This document shows, piece by piece, positions 1 to 11,329 of a stretch of DNA of 64,000 bases. Made by a program: the position numbers and the translations under genes. The stretch covers positions 1,178,001-1,242,000 of the forward strand of contig OZ218962.1 of the NCBI GenBank assembly GCA_965112735.1, given 5' to 3'. The notes beneath the pieces were generated by a model, which was not told where the DNA came from, ran no database searches, and worked only from the letters and a program-made list of their open reading frames with translations. The DNA is from Phaeosaccion multiseriatum (lineage: Eukaryota; Ochrophyta, other classes). Each line of letters begins with the position of its first letter. The stretch's first letter is position 1.

Positions 1-88
1 GGCAGACAGGCAGGCAGACAGGCAGGTAGGCAGGTAGGCAGGCAGGCAGGCAGACAGGCAGGTAGACAGACGGGCAGGCAGACAGGCA
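1..88. repeat. GGCA-type tetranucleotide array
   Basis: Imperfect tandem array of GGCA/GACA/GGTA units at the left edge, cut by the window boundary. It lies in the intron after exon 2 of the minus-strand fibrillin-like gene, so on that gene's sense strand it reads as TGCC, pyrimidine-rich like the other intronic arrays here. Confidence 0.8.
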
Positions 89-204
89 CGGAGAAGGTTA
101 GAGGTTCTCGGAATCTCAGGGCTTGGTGACGGACATTCGTACTCGGAAAGAGGCAAAAAGGTCCATACACACATACTCAGCACAGGAAAACAACCCCTTC
201 GTAC

Positions 205-898
205 CTCTGGCTTGACGCCTTTATATCCCTTCCAGCCCAACATGGGCTGCGGGGTGGGGTTAAGCTTGATCAGCTCGTGCGCGATTTCGATGGTCCGATT
301 GCCTGCTCCCGAAAGAGTGATGCTGTGTGGTGGATGAGGAGAAGAAAGTGAGCATCCCTTTGACCAGTTTCAAATAGAAGATATTGAACCGCTCATGTTT
401 ACAGCAAAGACATACAGAAACTCACCTCTGTGCGGAGACACTCTCCGCACTCACGAGCCCGTCAAGCCTCTCCCCTATGCTCTTCTTTGCCTTCTTCTTC
501 CCCTCATCTTCCTTTTCCTTGCCTTTCTCCTTTCCCTTGCCCTCTTCTTCCGCTGCATCCTCTTCATCTTGCAGCTCTCTCTCTAGTTTCCACAAACGCG
601 CTTGCTGGGCCTTCCACTCATCACACGCCGCCAATAGCTCCTTCTTAAGCCTCTCGCGCTCCTCTCCCTTTTTTGTATCTTCTTCCACTACACTAGCGGC
701 GCCCGTCGAGGAGGCTGCCGGGGCGGAGGCAGCAGAAGCAAGGGTGTATCCTCTTCCTCTCACAGGACGAGCAGCAGCGCGTGGCAAGGGGGTTGTGCTG
801 AACGAGGATACGGAGGGGAACATAAGGCAGAGAGCAAAGAGGAGGCATCCTCTCCTTCTCTTCTGCCCTGGCGGCGCTACTCTTTCTCGCCACATCAC
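205..898 (-). CDS. Plastid-targeted PAP/fibrillin-like protein, partial
   Basis: Two exons are visible on the minus strand, 898-426 and 322-205, joined in phase with GT-AG borders. A further donor (GTACGA) follows at 204, so the gene continues past the left edge. The N-terminus has a basic start, a hydrophobic stretch LLFALCLMFPSVSS and then FSTTPLPRAAARP, rich in Arg and Ser/Ala. This is the signal peptide plus Phe-led transit peptide of heterokont plastid preproteins. A charged Lys/Glu helix follows, then LIKLNPTPQPMLGWKGYKG. The LNPTP-x-P motif near the start of the mature domain is typical of plastid lipid-associated proteins (fibrillins), which bind lipids at thylakoids and plastoglobules. 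Only the first part of the domain is present, so the family call is tentative; the targeting signal is clearer. The start is the first of two adjacent Met codons. Confidence 0.55.
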
Positions 899-1090
899 TC
901 CTTTACTTCTTGGCTCTCTTTTCTTTTTCTTTATTAAAAATCATCCATCTTCCCGCAGTGTGCGAACAGCGTACCACCAATGCGCCAACTCACAGATTCT
1001 ACCCGGACGAGCCGAACGCAAAAAACACCCTTTCCTTTTCCTCCTCTCCCCCCCTCCCTGCGCTATGCTTTATTCGTGTAGTCCCCGGAA
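899..1090. promoter_or_regulatory. Short divergent intergenic region
   Basis: 192 bases separate the start codons of the minus-strand fibrillin-like gene and the plus-strand RUN-PX-RH gene, so both promoters must lie here or overlap the 5' exons. The stretch holds a T-rich block near 915-945. No TATA box or other defined element can be assigned. Confidence 0.35.
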
Positions 1091-4000
1091 ATGGAGGCTC
1101 TGAGCCTGAAGGAGCGCCTCTTCGACCTGCAGGCCTTTGCAGAGCGGGTCAGCAGCGCGGCGGAACACTTGGGCACGTACACGTCTTCCTTGTCCTCCTC
1201 CTTCGCGGCTAGTAGGAGGAGTACCGCCGTAGAGGTGGGGTGGGGAAGTGAGCTGGGGGGGGGGGGTCTTAAATACAGCCACGACTTCTCCGCTGATCTC
1301 TCTGGTCTTCACAGCATTTATAAAGTCCAAACCCCCCTCTCTCTCTCTTACTGAGCAGGCAGCAGAGGCTGATGAGCAGCGGAGGCAGTTGCAAGTCCTC
1401 CTCGGAGGCCTGAAGGATGCAGTGAACGACCTCATAGCTATCGCGGCTGCTCATCCTTCCAGACTGGGGTAAGGGGGCAAAGAGGAGAACGGGGGGAGTC
1501 CGGCGCTGCTCACTCCCAACGCCCCAGATGTTACTCCTCGACACCAACGTTTCTCAGGCCAGCTCCTTCCTAGAGGCCTCTCATGCTCATATGTTGGCTT
1601 TCTTGCCCCTCCCCCCCCCCCTCCTCCTCTCTCTCTCCCTCTGTCTCTTGCCCGTCTCCCCGTCCGTCTTTTGTCGTGGGCGGCTCTCTCTACCACCGCG
1701 TGTGTGTCCCCTAGACGAGGCTATGTGGCGGGCTCATCCGAACCGTTTGTACGAGCGCTGTGTGAGGCGTTGGAACGCTGCCTCTTCTTCGGAGGGTCCG
1801 GTACCGCCGATCACGCCTTCTGGGAGGTCCTGCAGCTATGGGAGGAGGAGAAGGCGCAGCAGCTGGTGAAACAGGGGCACGGGCAGGGGCAGGGGCAGCG
1901 GCACCAACAGCTGAACAGCACCTCCCTCAATGTTCCTTCCGCTACGGCGCAGACGGTCGGGGTGCTACCGCACGTGCGGAGTGAGAGGGGGAGGTGCAGG
2001 GCATGGGTGAGGGCCCTCCTTCATCACCGAAGGGTGTCCGACATTGCTGCAGAGCTCGAGGCCGTGCGACTCAGATGGGCGGAAGTGAGGCACAAGGACA
2101 GCGATGGGGCGTGGTGGGCGGCAGGTGATATTGCAGCAGCAACAGCACCAGCACCAGCAGGAGCGGCAGAAGTAGCATCAGCACCAGGGGAGTCAGGACT
2201 TGTTCGAGCAGCAGCAGGAGTTTCGGGACGGGAGAGGGGGACAGAGCAGCAGGAGGGGGTAGAGGAAGACCGGGAGGGGGGGATAGGGGCAGGAGAGAGG
2301 CAAGGTTCCGAGGGCCGAGGAGCCACCCACGAGGAAGACAGAAGGAGAGAGGAAGGAGGGCAGGGAGGAGGAGGAGTAGGAGGAGGACACGTGAGGGGAC
2401 TAGAGGCCTCGTCAACCCTGCCTGAGAGCGACGTTCATAGGCCGGGTGGTGATACGACGGCATCACTCAGCCCGGAGAAAAGAAGGGCAACCAGCATCCA
2501 CGGCGAGGATTCAGATTTGATCGACAACAGTGGAGGCGGAGGGGATGGTGAGGCAGCTGCTCCTACTACCATTCACGCCAATGGTGTCGAAGGAGCAGCG
2601 CGAAGTGAGAGAGCCGTTAAGACAGAGAGTATGGTACCGGATGGAGGGAGCAGGAGCAGGAGGAGGAGCACATCATCCAAAGCCAACGCCCACACAGTCA
2701 CCGAGGTGAACAACAAACAGGGGGCCGTGAGCGAAGTGCTTCCTCTGTGGCTGAGGAGTATCGACAGCGCCGCACTGGATGGCATTATGGCCTGCCTCTT
2801 GCCTCTGGAGGGAGTGTTGGAGGAGCGAGACCTCTCCTTCCGACTGTGCCTTGACGACCGCGCACTGGATAGGGAGGACGTCACCCCCACGGTCACGTAC
2901 TGGTGAGACGGAGCTTCTGTTTCAGTTTCAGTTTCAGTTTCAGTTTTAGAGTATTGTTTGTTGGGTTCTGCCCGTGCCAGGCAGTGAATGATTGTCACTC
3001 ATGAGGTCGGTCGATGCGTGAGGCTGTAGGCTGTATGTACCAGGCTATGACCCGTCCCGTCCCCTCTCTCGTTTCTCTCTCTCTCTCTCTCTCTCTCCCT
3101 TTGTCTCTATCAATCCCTCTCTCTCTGCTCTCTCTCCCCGTTTCCCTGTCCTGTGTCCCTCTCTTTGTCTGTCTCTGTCTCTCTCTCTCATCTCTCTCTG
3201 TCTGTCTTTGTCTCTCTCTTCCCCTCTTAATTATAGCTGGCCGGGCTTTGACAGGGCGCGTTTCCGAATCACGGTGCTCAATGCAGGAGTCGAGGGTGCG
3301 TGCGGCGAGTACCGAGAGATGGAACTGGAAGGTGGGAGGGAGCGCAAGAGGGAGAGCTTGTGTGTAGACAATAATAACGTCATGAGGGCAGCAGCGAACG
3401 AGAGGGGCGCCGCTGCTGCTAATGCTCCCGGGACGAACGAGAGGGGATTGGCTTCATCGCCGGACTGTGCTGTAGATACATGGGGAAGAGGGGAGGAGAA
3501 GAGAGGAGGACAAGACGCTGAGAAGGAGAAGAGGAGGAGGCACGAGGAGGAGGAGAGAGAAGAGGAGGGTCTAGAGGAGGAGGAGGAGAAGGAGGAAGGA
3601 TACAATGAAAAGGAGAGCGAGCTTCTTCTCTCGAGCAGTTCGAGGAGTGAGACCCCTTCCTCTTCCTCCGAAACTCTTGGCAATGATCATCCTCCACCCG
3701 TTGGTGGCAAGGTGGACGGGGCGAGGGACAACAGTGCTGCACACAGTAGCAGCGAGGGGAGGGTAGGTTGCTTTCGCCGAAAGGAGTTCGAGATACGGAG
3801 GATGGATGTCACAGGTGGCGGTGGCGGCCTTGTCCTGAGAGACAATGTACATGTGCATATCGACCCCACAGCGACAGGAGGTGAAGGCAGTGGTGGTGGT
3901 GGTGGTGGTGGTGGTGGTGGTGGTGGTAGTGGTAGTGGTAGTGGAGGAGAAGGAGGCGGAGGAGGCGGAGGAGGCGGAGGAGGTGGTGGTGGGATCGGAA

Positions 4001-7000
4001 GGAGAAGAAGCGAGAGGCGTACATATTGGGTACTCGTGAGGCATTGTCATCGGGCAAGGAAAGAGAGCGGGATCCGGCACGGCGGCAGTGATGGTGAATG
4101 CACTGGGGGGGTGCACCATGAGGGAGAGGAGGACAAGCAACCGCGGCAGCAGTTGGTGATACAGCAGCAGCAGGAAGAGGGTGAGAGGGGAGGGAGGGGA
4201 CAATCCGGGCACACGACCGCCTCTGCACCTCCTTCTGAGTACACTGCTGCTGCTTCTACTGCTACTACTACCACTGCTGCTGCTGCTTCTGCTGCTGCTG
4301 CTTCTGGTGATGAAGATGATGGTGATGCAGCTGCTGCTACTGACGTGGAGCTGCTTTACTTTTGCCGCGGCGAGGGCCTCCTCCCCCCTGCACGTGGCTG
4401 GCAGTGTGCCTACCCCTACCCCTACCCCTACCCGCCCGCTTCACAACCCCTAGCGAGCGGAGGGCACGCAGCAGCAGCAGTAGCCGTTGGTGATACAGCA
4501 GCAGCCGTTGGTTATCCAGCAGGCTTACTCCCCGCACCGACGCTGGCGTATTCCGTGGCCCCTTTTGTGGCACCAACTGCTGCACCATCCTCATCGACTA
4601 ACGGGGGGGAGGCGAATGGCAATGGCTTCAGAGAGGGTCTTGGAGGGGAGGGGGGACAGCAGCAGCTGACCATGGCCCTTGCATTTCCTCCTTTGGTGGG
4701 GCAGCCGCAGCAGCAGCAAGCCGAGGGGGATGGCGGGGAGAAACAGCATGCACGAGGCATGACAGACCAGGGGAGGGCATTTATAGCAGCACTCGATCCG
4801 ACCCTGTTGCGACGGCACAATGAGGAGATAGAGGAGCGTCCGCCTAGAGAGGATAGGGGGGGGGGTACGGGCAGTAAGGGGACGGAGGAGGCGGTAGTAG
4901 GGACAGCAGCTGCTCCTCCTTCTCCTCCTCCTCCTCCGGACCCCACTCTCTCTCTCTCTTCCCTCTCAGTCCCCTGCTGTGATGACGCCACCCGTGTTGT
5001 TGGGAGTGACGGGTTGGTGATGATGAGGAGGGGGAGGAGGAGAAGGAGGGTGGAAGGGCGCGGCCAGGACAGCGACAGAGACAGAGAAGCAACGCCAACC
5101 AAGAGAGATGAGGAGGAGGTCCGAGTGAATGCTCACGGTCCGCCGATGGGAGGCGACGACAACGAAGCACCAACTTGTGTGCCACCGAAACCAAGCGGGG
5201 GGGGGGTCCGAAGACGACGGGGACAGGAGGATAAGAGTGGGGGGGAGAAGGGAGAGGTGTACAGCATGTACAGCAGCCAGTGGAAGAAGAACAAGAGGAA
5301 GGTGTCGATGATTGAAGATGGCGAAGGAGTCGGAGAAGAGCGAGAGGGAGGGGAAGAGGTGTTGTTGCCAGGAGGTCAGGCCGCAGAGAAGCTGCGCACA
5401 GGGGTGGAGGCAGGAGGCGACCAGGAAGGACGCATTTCTCCCTTCGATGGAGGACGAAGGGGGGGCATGTATGGTGAGGAAAGCCATGATGCGGATGCCT
5501 CTCCTTCGAGTGCTGCTGCCTCAGCTACCACCGCTCACTCATTGTCCGCTGACAGAGTGAGTGGAAGAGGCGGAGGTAGTGGTGGTGGAAGAGGAGGAGG
5601 AGAAGGAGGAGGAGAAGAAGCTTCCAACACTTCCAGCCCTGTGCTGCTGATGTCCGACCCTGACCCTGACCTGGAGGAGGAGGAGGCGGCGTTTCTGAGT
5701 CAGGATTGGCGGTTACGTTGTTCGCCGCGCCGATGCAGGTCGAAAACGTCAGGCGTAGAGCAGGACGAGCATCAGCAGCAGAAGCAGTTGGTGATACAGT
5801 GGCAGCATGAACAGGAGGAAGGGAAGGAGAGAGAGGACGGTCAGGAGGAGGAGGAGGAGGAGGAGGAGGAGGAGGAGGAGTGGGGAAAGCGGCTTGAACG
5901 GCTTGTGCATCTCAGGCAGAGTGTTTGGGACACAAAGAGGGGCCTCTTTCGCGAGGTGAAGGCGCGCACAGAGGCCGCGAAAAGAGCGCGAAGGAGGATT
6001 TTGGAGCTCAGGGGGGGCGTGGCGACTGCTGGGGACGACGGGGAGATCAATATTGGACGTGATGTGTCAGAGAGAGGCGAGGCAGCAGCAGCAGCAGCTA
6101 ATGATATAGCAGTTGGTGGTACAGCGGGTGGTGATACAGCAGCAACGGTATTGGCGTTGGGGGGTAACGGAGGTGTGCCGGTCTTACATACGAATGTGTA
6201 CACAGGAAGCGATATGTCCAGCGTGGAGCGGGAAACGACTGTAGAGAGGATCTTGAGGGAGCGAGCCGCAGGAGGAGGAGGAGGAGGTGCAGGAGGGAAA
6301 GAAGAAGGTGGTAGGGAGGCGCCAGATGTAGGTATTTGTAGTGATGATGGTGATGATGATGACGATGATGAGGATGCGAACTGTGATGGGGAGGAAGGAG
6401 GCGATGCGAACGGGAAGGCAAGAGGGAGGAGGATAGATAGGGACAGAGACAGAGGCAGAGAGAAGGAGGGGGGCGGGGGTAGGGGCGAAGGGCAGCAGTC
6501 CCTGCTTGATCGTCTTGTGCTTGAAAAGATGGCAGCAGAACCAGTACATACAAAGACCAGGAGTAGGAAGAGAAGGCAGGTGGGGGTGGAGACAAAGGCG
6601 GGGACAGGCGCAGATGACGGTGAGATGACGACAGATTCGGCGTTGCGGCGTGGGCATCTTTCTCGCCGGGCGTCATGGACAGCGGGTGGAGGAGGAGGAC
6701 AGACGATGGACAGCAGGGGTGAGGAGGAGAGCCTCTGCAGTAGCAGCGAAGGCAGCCACGATTACAGCAGCGACTACGGCAGCAGTTTGGGCAGCAGCAG
6801 CCTCGGTAGCACATACCTCGGTCTTGGCAGTGATGACGACGATGGTGATGAGGACGCGTGGTTGGACAGGGAACAACAGGGGCAGGGCTGGACAGCACTC
6901 AGCGACGAATGCAACGAAGTTGGTGATACAGGTGTCAATCGCAATGAGGCGACATTCATGGGGCTTGCGGCTCCAAGGGCGGGAGGGGGCAAGGCCAAGG

Positions 7001-10000
7001 GGAAGCCCGGGGCTTCTTCGCGAGTTGGTGGTATGGTACAGTGGCCGTGGGCATCGTTTAGGCATCTGTGGACGAGAGAACGGAAGGGCCTGAGAGCCGT
7101 GCCTCGGAGTGTGGAGGTGAGGAGCGAGAGCGAGACGCGACGCGGCCTAACCTTCCTTTTAAAGTCAGGCTCCCTCTCCCTTCCCCCCCCTGCACAGAAT
7201 AGGCCTTGACTGACAGTCGCCATGAAGCTCTAATCTCTCTCTCTCTCTCCCATCTCCTCCGTCTATCTCTTTCTCTCTCCTTCCCTCTCTCTTCTCTGAC
7301 TCTCTATTTGGTGCGGTGTGCTGTGCGGTACTGTGTGTATCACCAACTGCTCTACTGTGGTGTGCTGTGGTGCAAAGGTTCTTGCTGCCAAGGTGGTGGG
7401 TGCAGACCGCAGTGACGCTCACATTGAGTACGTCATGCGAGTCACTTTTGATCACATCCAGACGGAGCGGGAGGGGGAGGGGAAGGAGGAAAGCGATCGA
7501 GGCTCGCAACAGCACGCCCATCCGCAGCAGGAGGGGGGCAAGGAGCGGACGAAGAGAAGCAGGTGTGTGCTGGTGTGGTGTGGTGTGTTTCAACGAATCC
7601 ATCCATTCATCCATCCACCTCGTCCACTAGTGTTTTAGTCCTACTCGACTCACTCCCTTACGGCCCTTCGTTCTCTTTGGCCTGCCTGCTTCCTACCCAT
7701 ATGCCTGCCTGCTTCCTACCCATATGCCTGCCTACTGCCTACCCATATGCCTTCCTTTCCGTATATGCCCGCCTGCCTAACCAAACGGTACATTTTACGT
7801 CACATGCAGAGAGCGCAGGAGCGAGGCCCACAAGCTTCACAAGCCTCGGGGTGGGGGTAAACGCCACCCTTCGTCGTCCTTGGGCAGCAGTAACAGCAAG
7901 AGCAAGAGTCTTATACGTCGGCATCACCGCGGCAGCGGCGCTGCGAGTGGTGGTGGTGGTGGGGATGGTGACGGTGGTGCTGCTGCTGGTACGGGTGAGG
8001 GTGGCAGCGTCCCTCCCTCCTCCTCCTCTTCCTCCTTACCTTACACTGGCGACGCCCAATACGACCACCGCGACCACGACAGGGACGTTGATGTGCACAT
8101 GCTCTGCAGCTTTGTGCGTACATCTGCTCGGCTCAGGCACCGGGTGCGCGTGGTACTCAAGCGCTTGTCTAGCCTCCTCTCTCTGCACGCCAGGCTAGAA
8201 ACCCTCCTGCGCCTTGAAGCAGCAGCGACGGAGGAGGACGAAGCGGCGTCCTCCTTCTCCTCCTCGACCTCGGACGACTTGTTACATACGAAGGATAAGG
8301 ACCAGGAGCAGTCTTCACCCCCCCCCACCCTCGCCCTCAGCCTCTCCCTACCACCCTTCCCAGACCCGTTCCAGGTGCGTGCGTACTTGCGTACCTTACG
8401 TCACTTCAGTTCAGTTCAGTTCAGTTCAGATTCATTGACTTCGGTCCGAGAAAACAAACATGTACGATACCATACGTAACCTTTACTTGACTCCCGCCCT
8501 CCTCCCTTCCTTTCCTGGACCGTTCCCCGGACCGTTCCCCGGACCATTCCCCGGACCGATCCGTCCCGTTCCACAGCTGGGTGTCCTGGAGGAGAAGGCG
8601 ATAGCGGTGCATTTGGACAAGCTCGCTCCGGCCTTCAAAGGCAGGCAGGCGCTGAGGACGCTTGTGGATGCCCAACGCGTGTACTTGTCCGATGTTCTCT
8701 CCTTCCTGCAGGCCCTCCTCCAGCAGGAGGGTCAGCAGGGTCACCAGCAGCAGCAGCAGCAGCAGCAGTTGGTGCTACAGCAGGAGAGTGAGCAGGACGA
8801 TCAGCAGTTGGTGATACAGCAGAAAGGTCAGGAGGGCCTGCGCAGATTCAAGAGAAGACTCTACAACAAGCTGGCGATGGCCCTGACGGACTTCGTTGGC
8901 TGCTGCGACGTGGAGGGGCAGAAGCGTGCCTCTGAGGATCTGAACGTGAGTTTAATGCAGCAGCTGGACCAGGCAGAGTTGGAGCACAGGCATCGACAGC
9001 AGCAGCAGCAGTTGGTGATACAGCAGCAAGAGGAAGCTCCGGCTGCGCCGTGGCGTGGGCGCGAGCGTGAGCCTCGGAGCTCCTCCTCTATTGTCACGAC
9101 GTTTTCATTCGACGAAACAGGGGAGAGAGACCCCACAGCTGTCACGAGCGTCCGCGGCAGCAGCTTTAGTAGCCGCAGTAGCAGCAGCAGCAGGAGTAGG
9201 AGCAGGAGGAGCAGCAGGACCACGACTACCACCGCTACTACCGGGGGGGGGGTCCACAAACACACCACCATCACCACCGCCACCAATCGCAGCAGCAGCA
9301 GCAGCAGCAGCAGCACCAGCACCAGTAGTGGCATGGGGCGAGCTATGGGAGCACTTGGAGGAGGGCTGGGGCGGGGGGGCGGTGGATCATCCTCCTCCTC
9401 CTCTTCTTCTTCCTCGAGAAAGCTCCTCAGCAGTTGGGAAGATGAAGACGGACAGCTCAAGAAGCAGAACGGCCGCTGCATGGGCTGCCGAAGGGATATC
9501 GAGGCAGAGTTCTTGGGCATGAAGAAGGACTACCGACCCTGCAGGTACGTGCGTGCGTGCGTGCGTGCGTGGGTGGGTGGGTGGACGGGACGCGACGGGA
9601 CGAGAGGGGAGAAGGGAGGAGAAGGGAGGGGAGGCTTGTAATTCACGAGGAGCTGTCCCTCCCTCTCCCCCCCAGCACACTGTGTACCTGCACCTGTTTC
9701 CTCCTCCTCCTCCTCCTCCTGGTGCTGCTGCTCTCATACCTTCCCCCACTGGTTGTGTGGTGTTACAAAACAGGTTTCTGGACGGCTTGTTTTGCAAAGA
9801 GTATTGCCACAGCGACGAGCACCGGGTCATTCCCCAGCGAGCCGTGTTCTTTTGGTGAGTGAGTTTCCAGTTCCGTTTTCAACTACAGTTTCGACACTTG
9901 CGCTTGCTCGGAATGAGGAGGGAAACGGCAACTCGGAAACGTAGAGCCCTTCTCTGGTCCGAGGTGGGCGGGGCGTAAGACTCCCCCAAGAGAGAGACAA

Positions 10001-11281
10001 ATGCAAGCATGCAGGCAAGCGAATTTTGCTCAAAGACTCTCTCTCTCTCTCTGCCCCCCTCGCTCTCTACCACCCCACGCGCCCGTCCACCTGCCCCTCC
10101 TGCCTCGTGTTCTCCTCTTCTCGCTTTGCGTGTGGCGAAACCAAACTTGTCCTCTGTCGAAATCAACCTTGCACTTGTCGAAATGAAACTGGCATCCCTG
10201 TCTACCAGGGACATGCAAACGCACCGAGTGTGCGACGCTGCGGCTCGCTTCCTTGACGAGACAAGGACCCTACCCCAGCTCTGTCTCTCAGCGCTCAATC
10301 CATCCCTCTTCGAGGAGCAGAAGGTGAGTGAGGCGGGTGGGTGTGGGTGTGGGTGTGTGGGTGAGTGGGTGAGTGGGCATGCATACCCATCTATCGTCCA
10401 CCTGCCTACCTTCCTCCCTACCTTGCTCCTTACCTTCCTCCCTCAGAACCTATCTACCTACCTACCTGCCTGCCTGCCTCCCTGCCTACTACCTACCCAC
10501 CTACCCACCTCCCTCCCCACCTACCTACCTGCCTACCTACCTACCTACCCACCTACCCTCCCTCCCCACCTACGTACCTACCTCCTTCCTCCTTCCTTTC
10601 TCTTCCTACCTGCTTTCCTATCTACGTACCTACCTACCTACCTACCTACCTACCTTCCCACCTCCCTCCCCACCTATCCACCTACCTACTTGCCCACCTA
10701 CCTACGTACCTACCTTCCTTCCTACTTGCTACTTACCTATCTACCTGCCTACCTACCTACCTACCTACTTACCTACCTACCTACCTACACGTCCACTTAT
10801 CTACCTAACCACATCTTTCGCCCTCTGCCCAGGCGCTGAGGGATGTGCGAGCCCTTCGCCTGAAGCTCTTGTCCATGCGGCAGCTCTTCCTTATGCCCTA
10901 TCACCACCACCACCACCACCACCAGCAGCAGCAGCAGCAGCAGCAGCGGCATGAACGTGAGGCCTCCTCTGGGCCCTCTCGAGGCGCTCTCGGGCGCTGC
11001 TCTGCCGCGTACGGCTTGCTCAAACTGAAACTCGGAGGGAAGATGCACCTCGCCGTGGACACGGAGGTGTACTCGATGGAGGTAAGGGGCATATATTGAC
11101 TTATGGGATTCAACCTAAGAGTTACGTAATTATGTGTAGAAGTAAGGCATCAGGAAGGGGGGGTGGTTAGGAGTGGGGTGATGGGTGGGTAGGAGAGGTG
11201 GGTAGGGAGGGGAGATGCGGCTCCCTTCTCCATCTGCTTTGCCTTGCCATCTGCCTGCCTGCCTGCCTACCTGCCTGCCTA

Positions 11282-11329
<48 letters not shown>

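Noticed and set aside
1528-1600. Possible extra exon reading LLLDTNVSQASSFLEASHAHM
   Set aside because: In the phase required by exon 2 it runs into a stop. Direct joining of 1468 to 1715 restores a normal RUN domain.
4414-4438. Telomere-like CCCCTA repeats
   Set aside because: Only four units, in frame as Tyr-Pro repeats within the RUN-PX-RH coding exon and far from any end of the sequence.
10365-10954. Long frames through the CTAC array (Thr/Leu/Pro/Tyr repeats)
   Set aside because: The region is an intron with clear GT and AG borders and no sequence other than the array.
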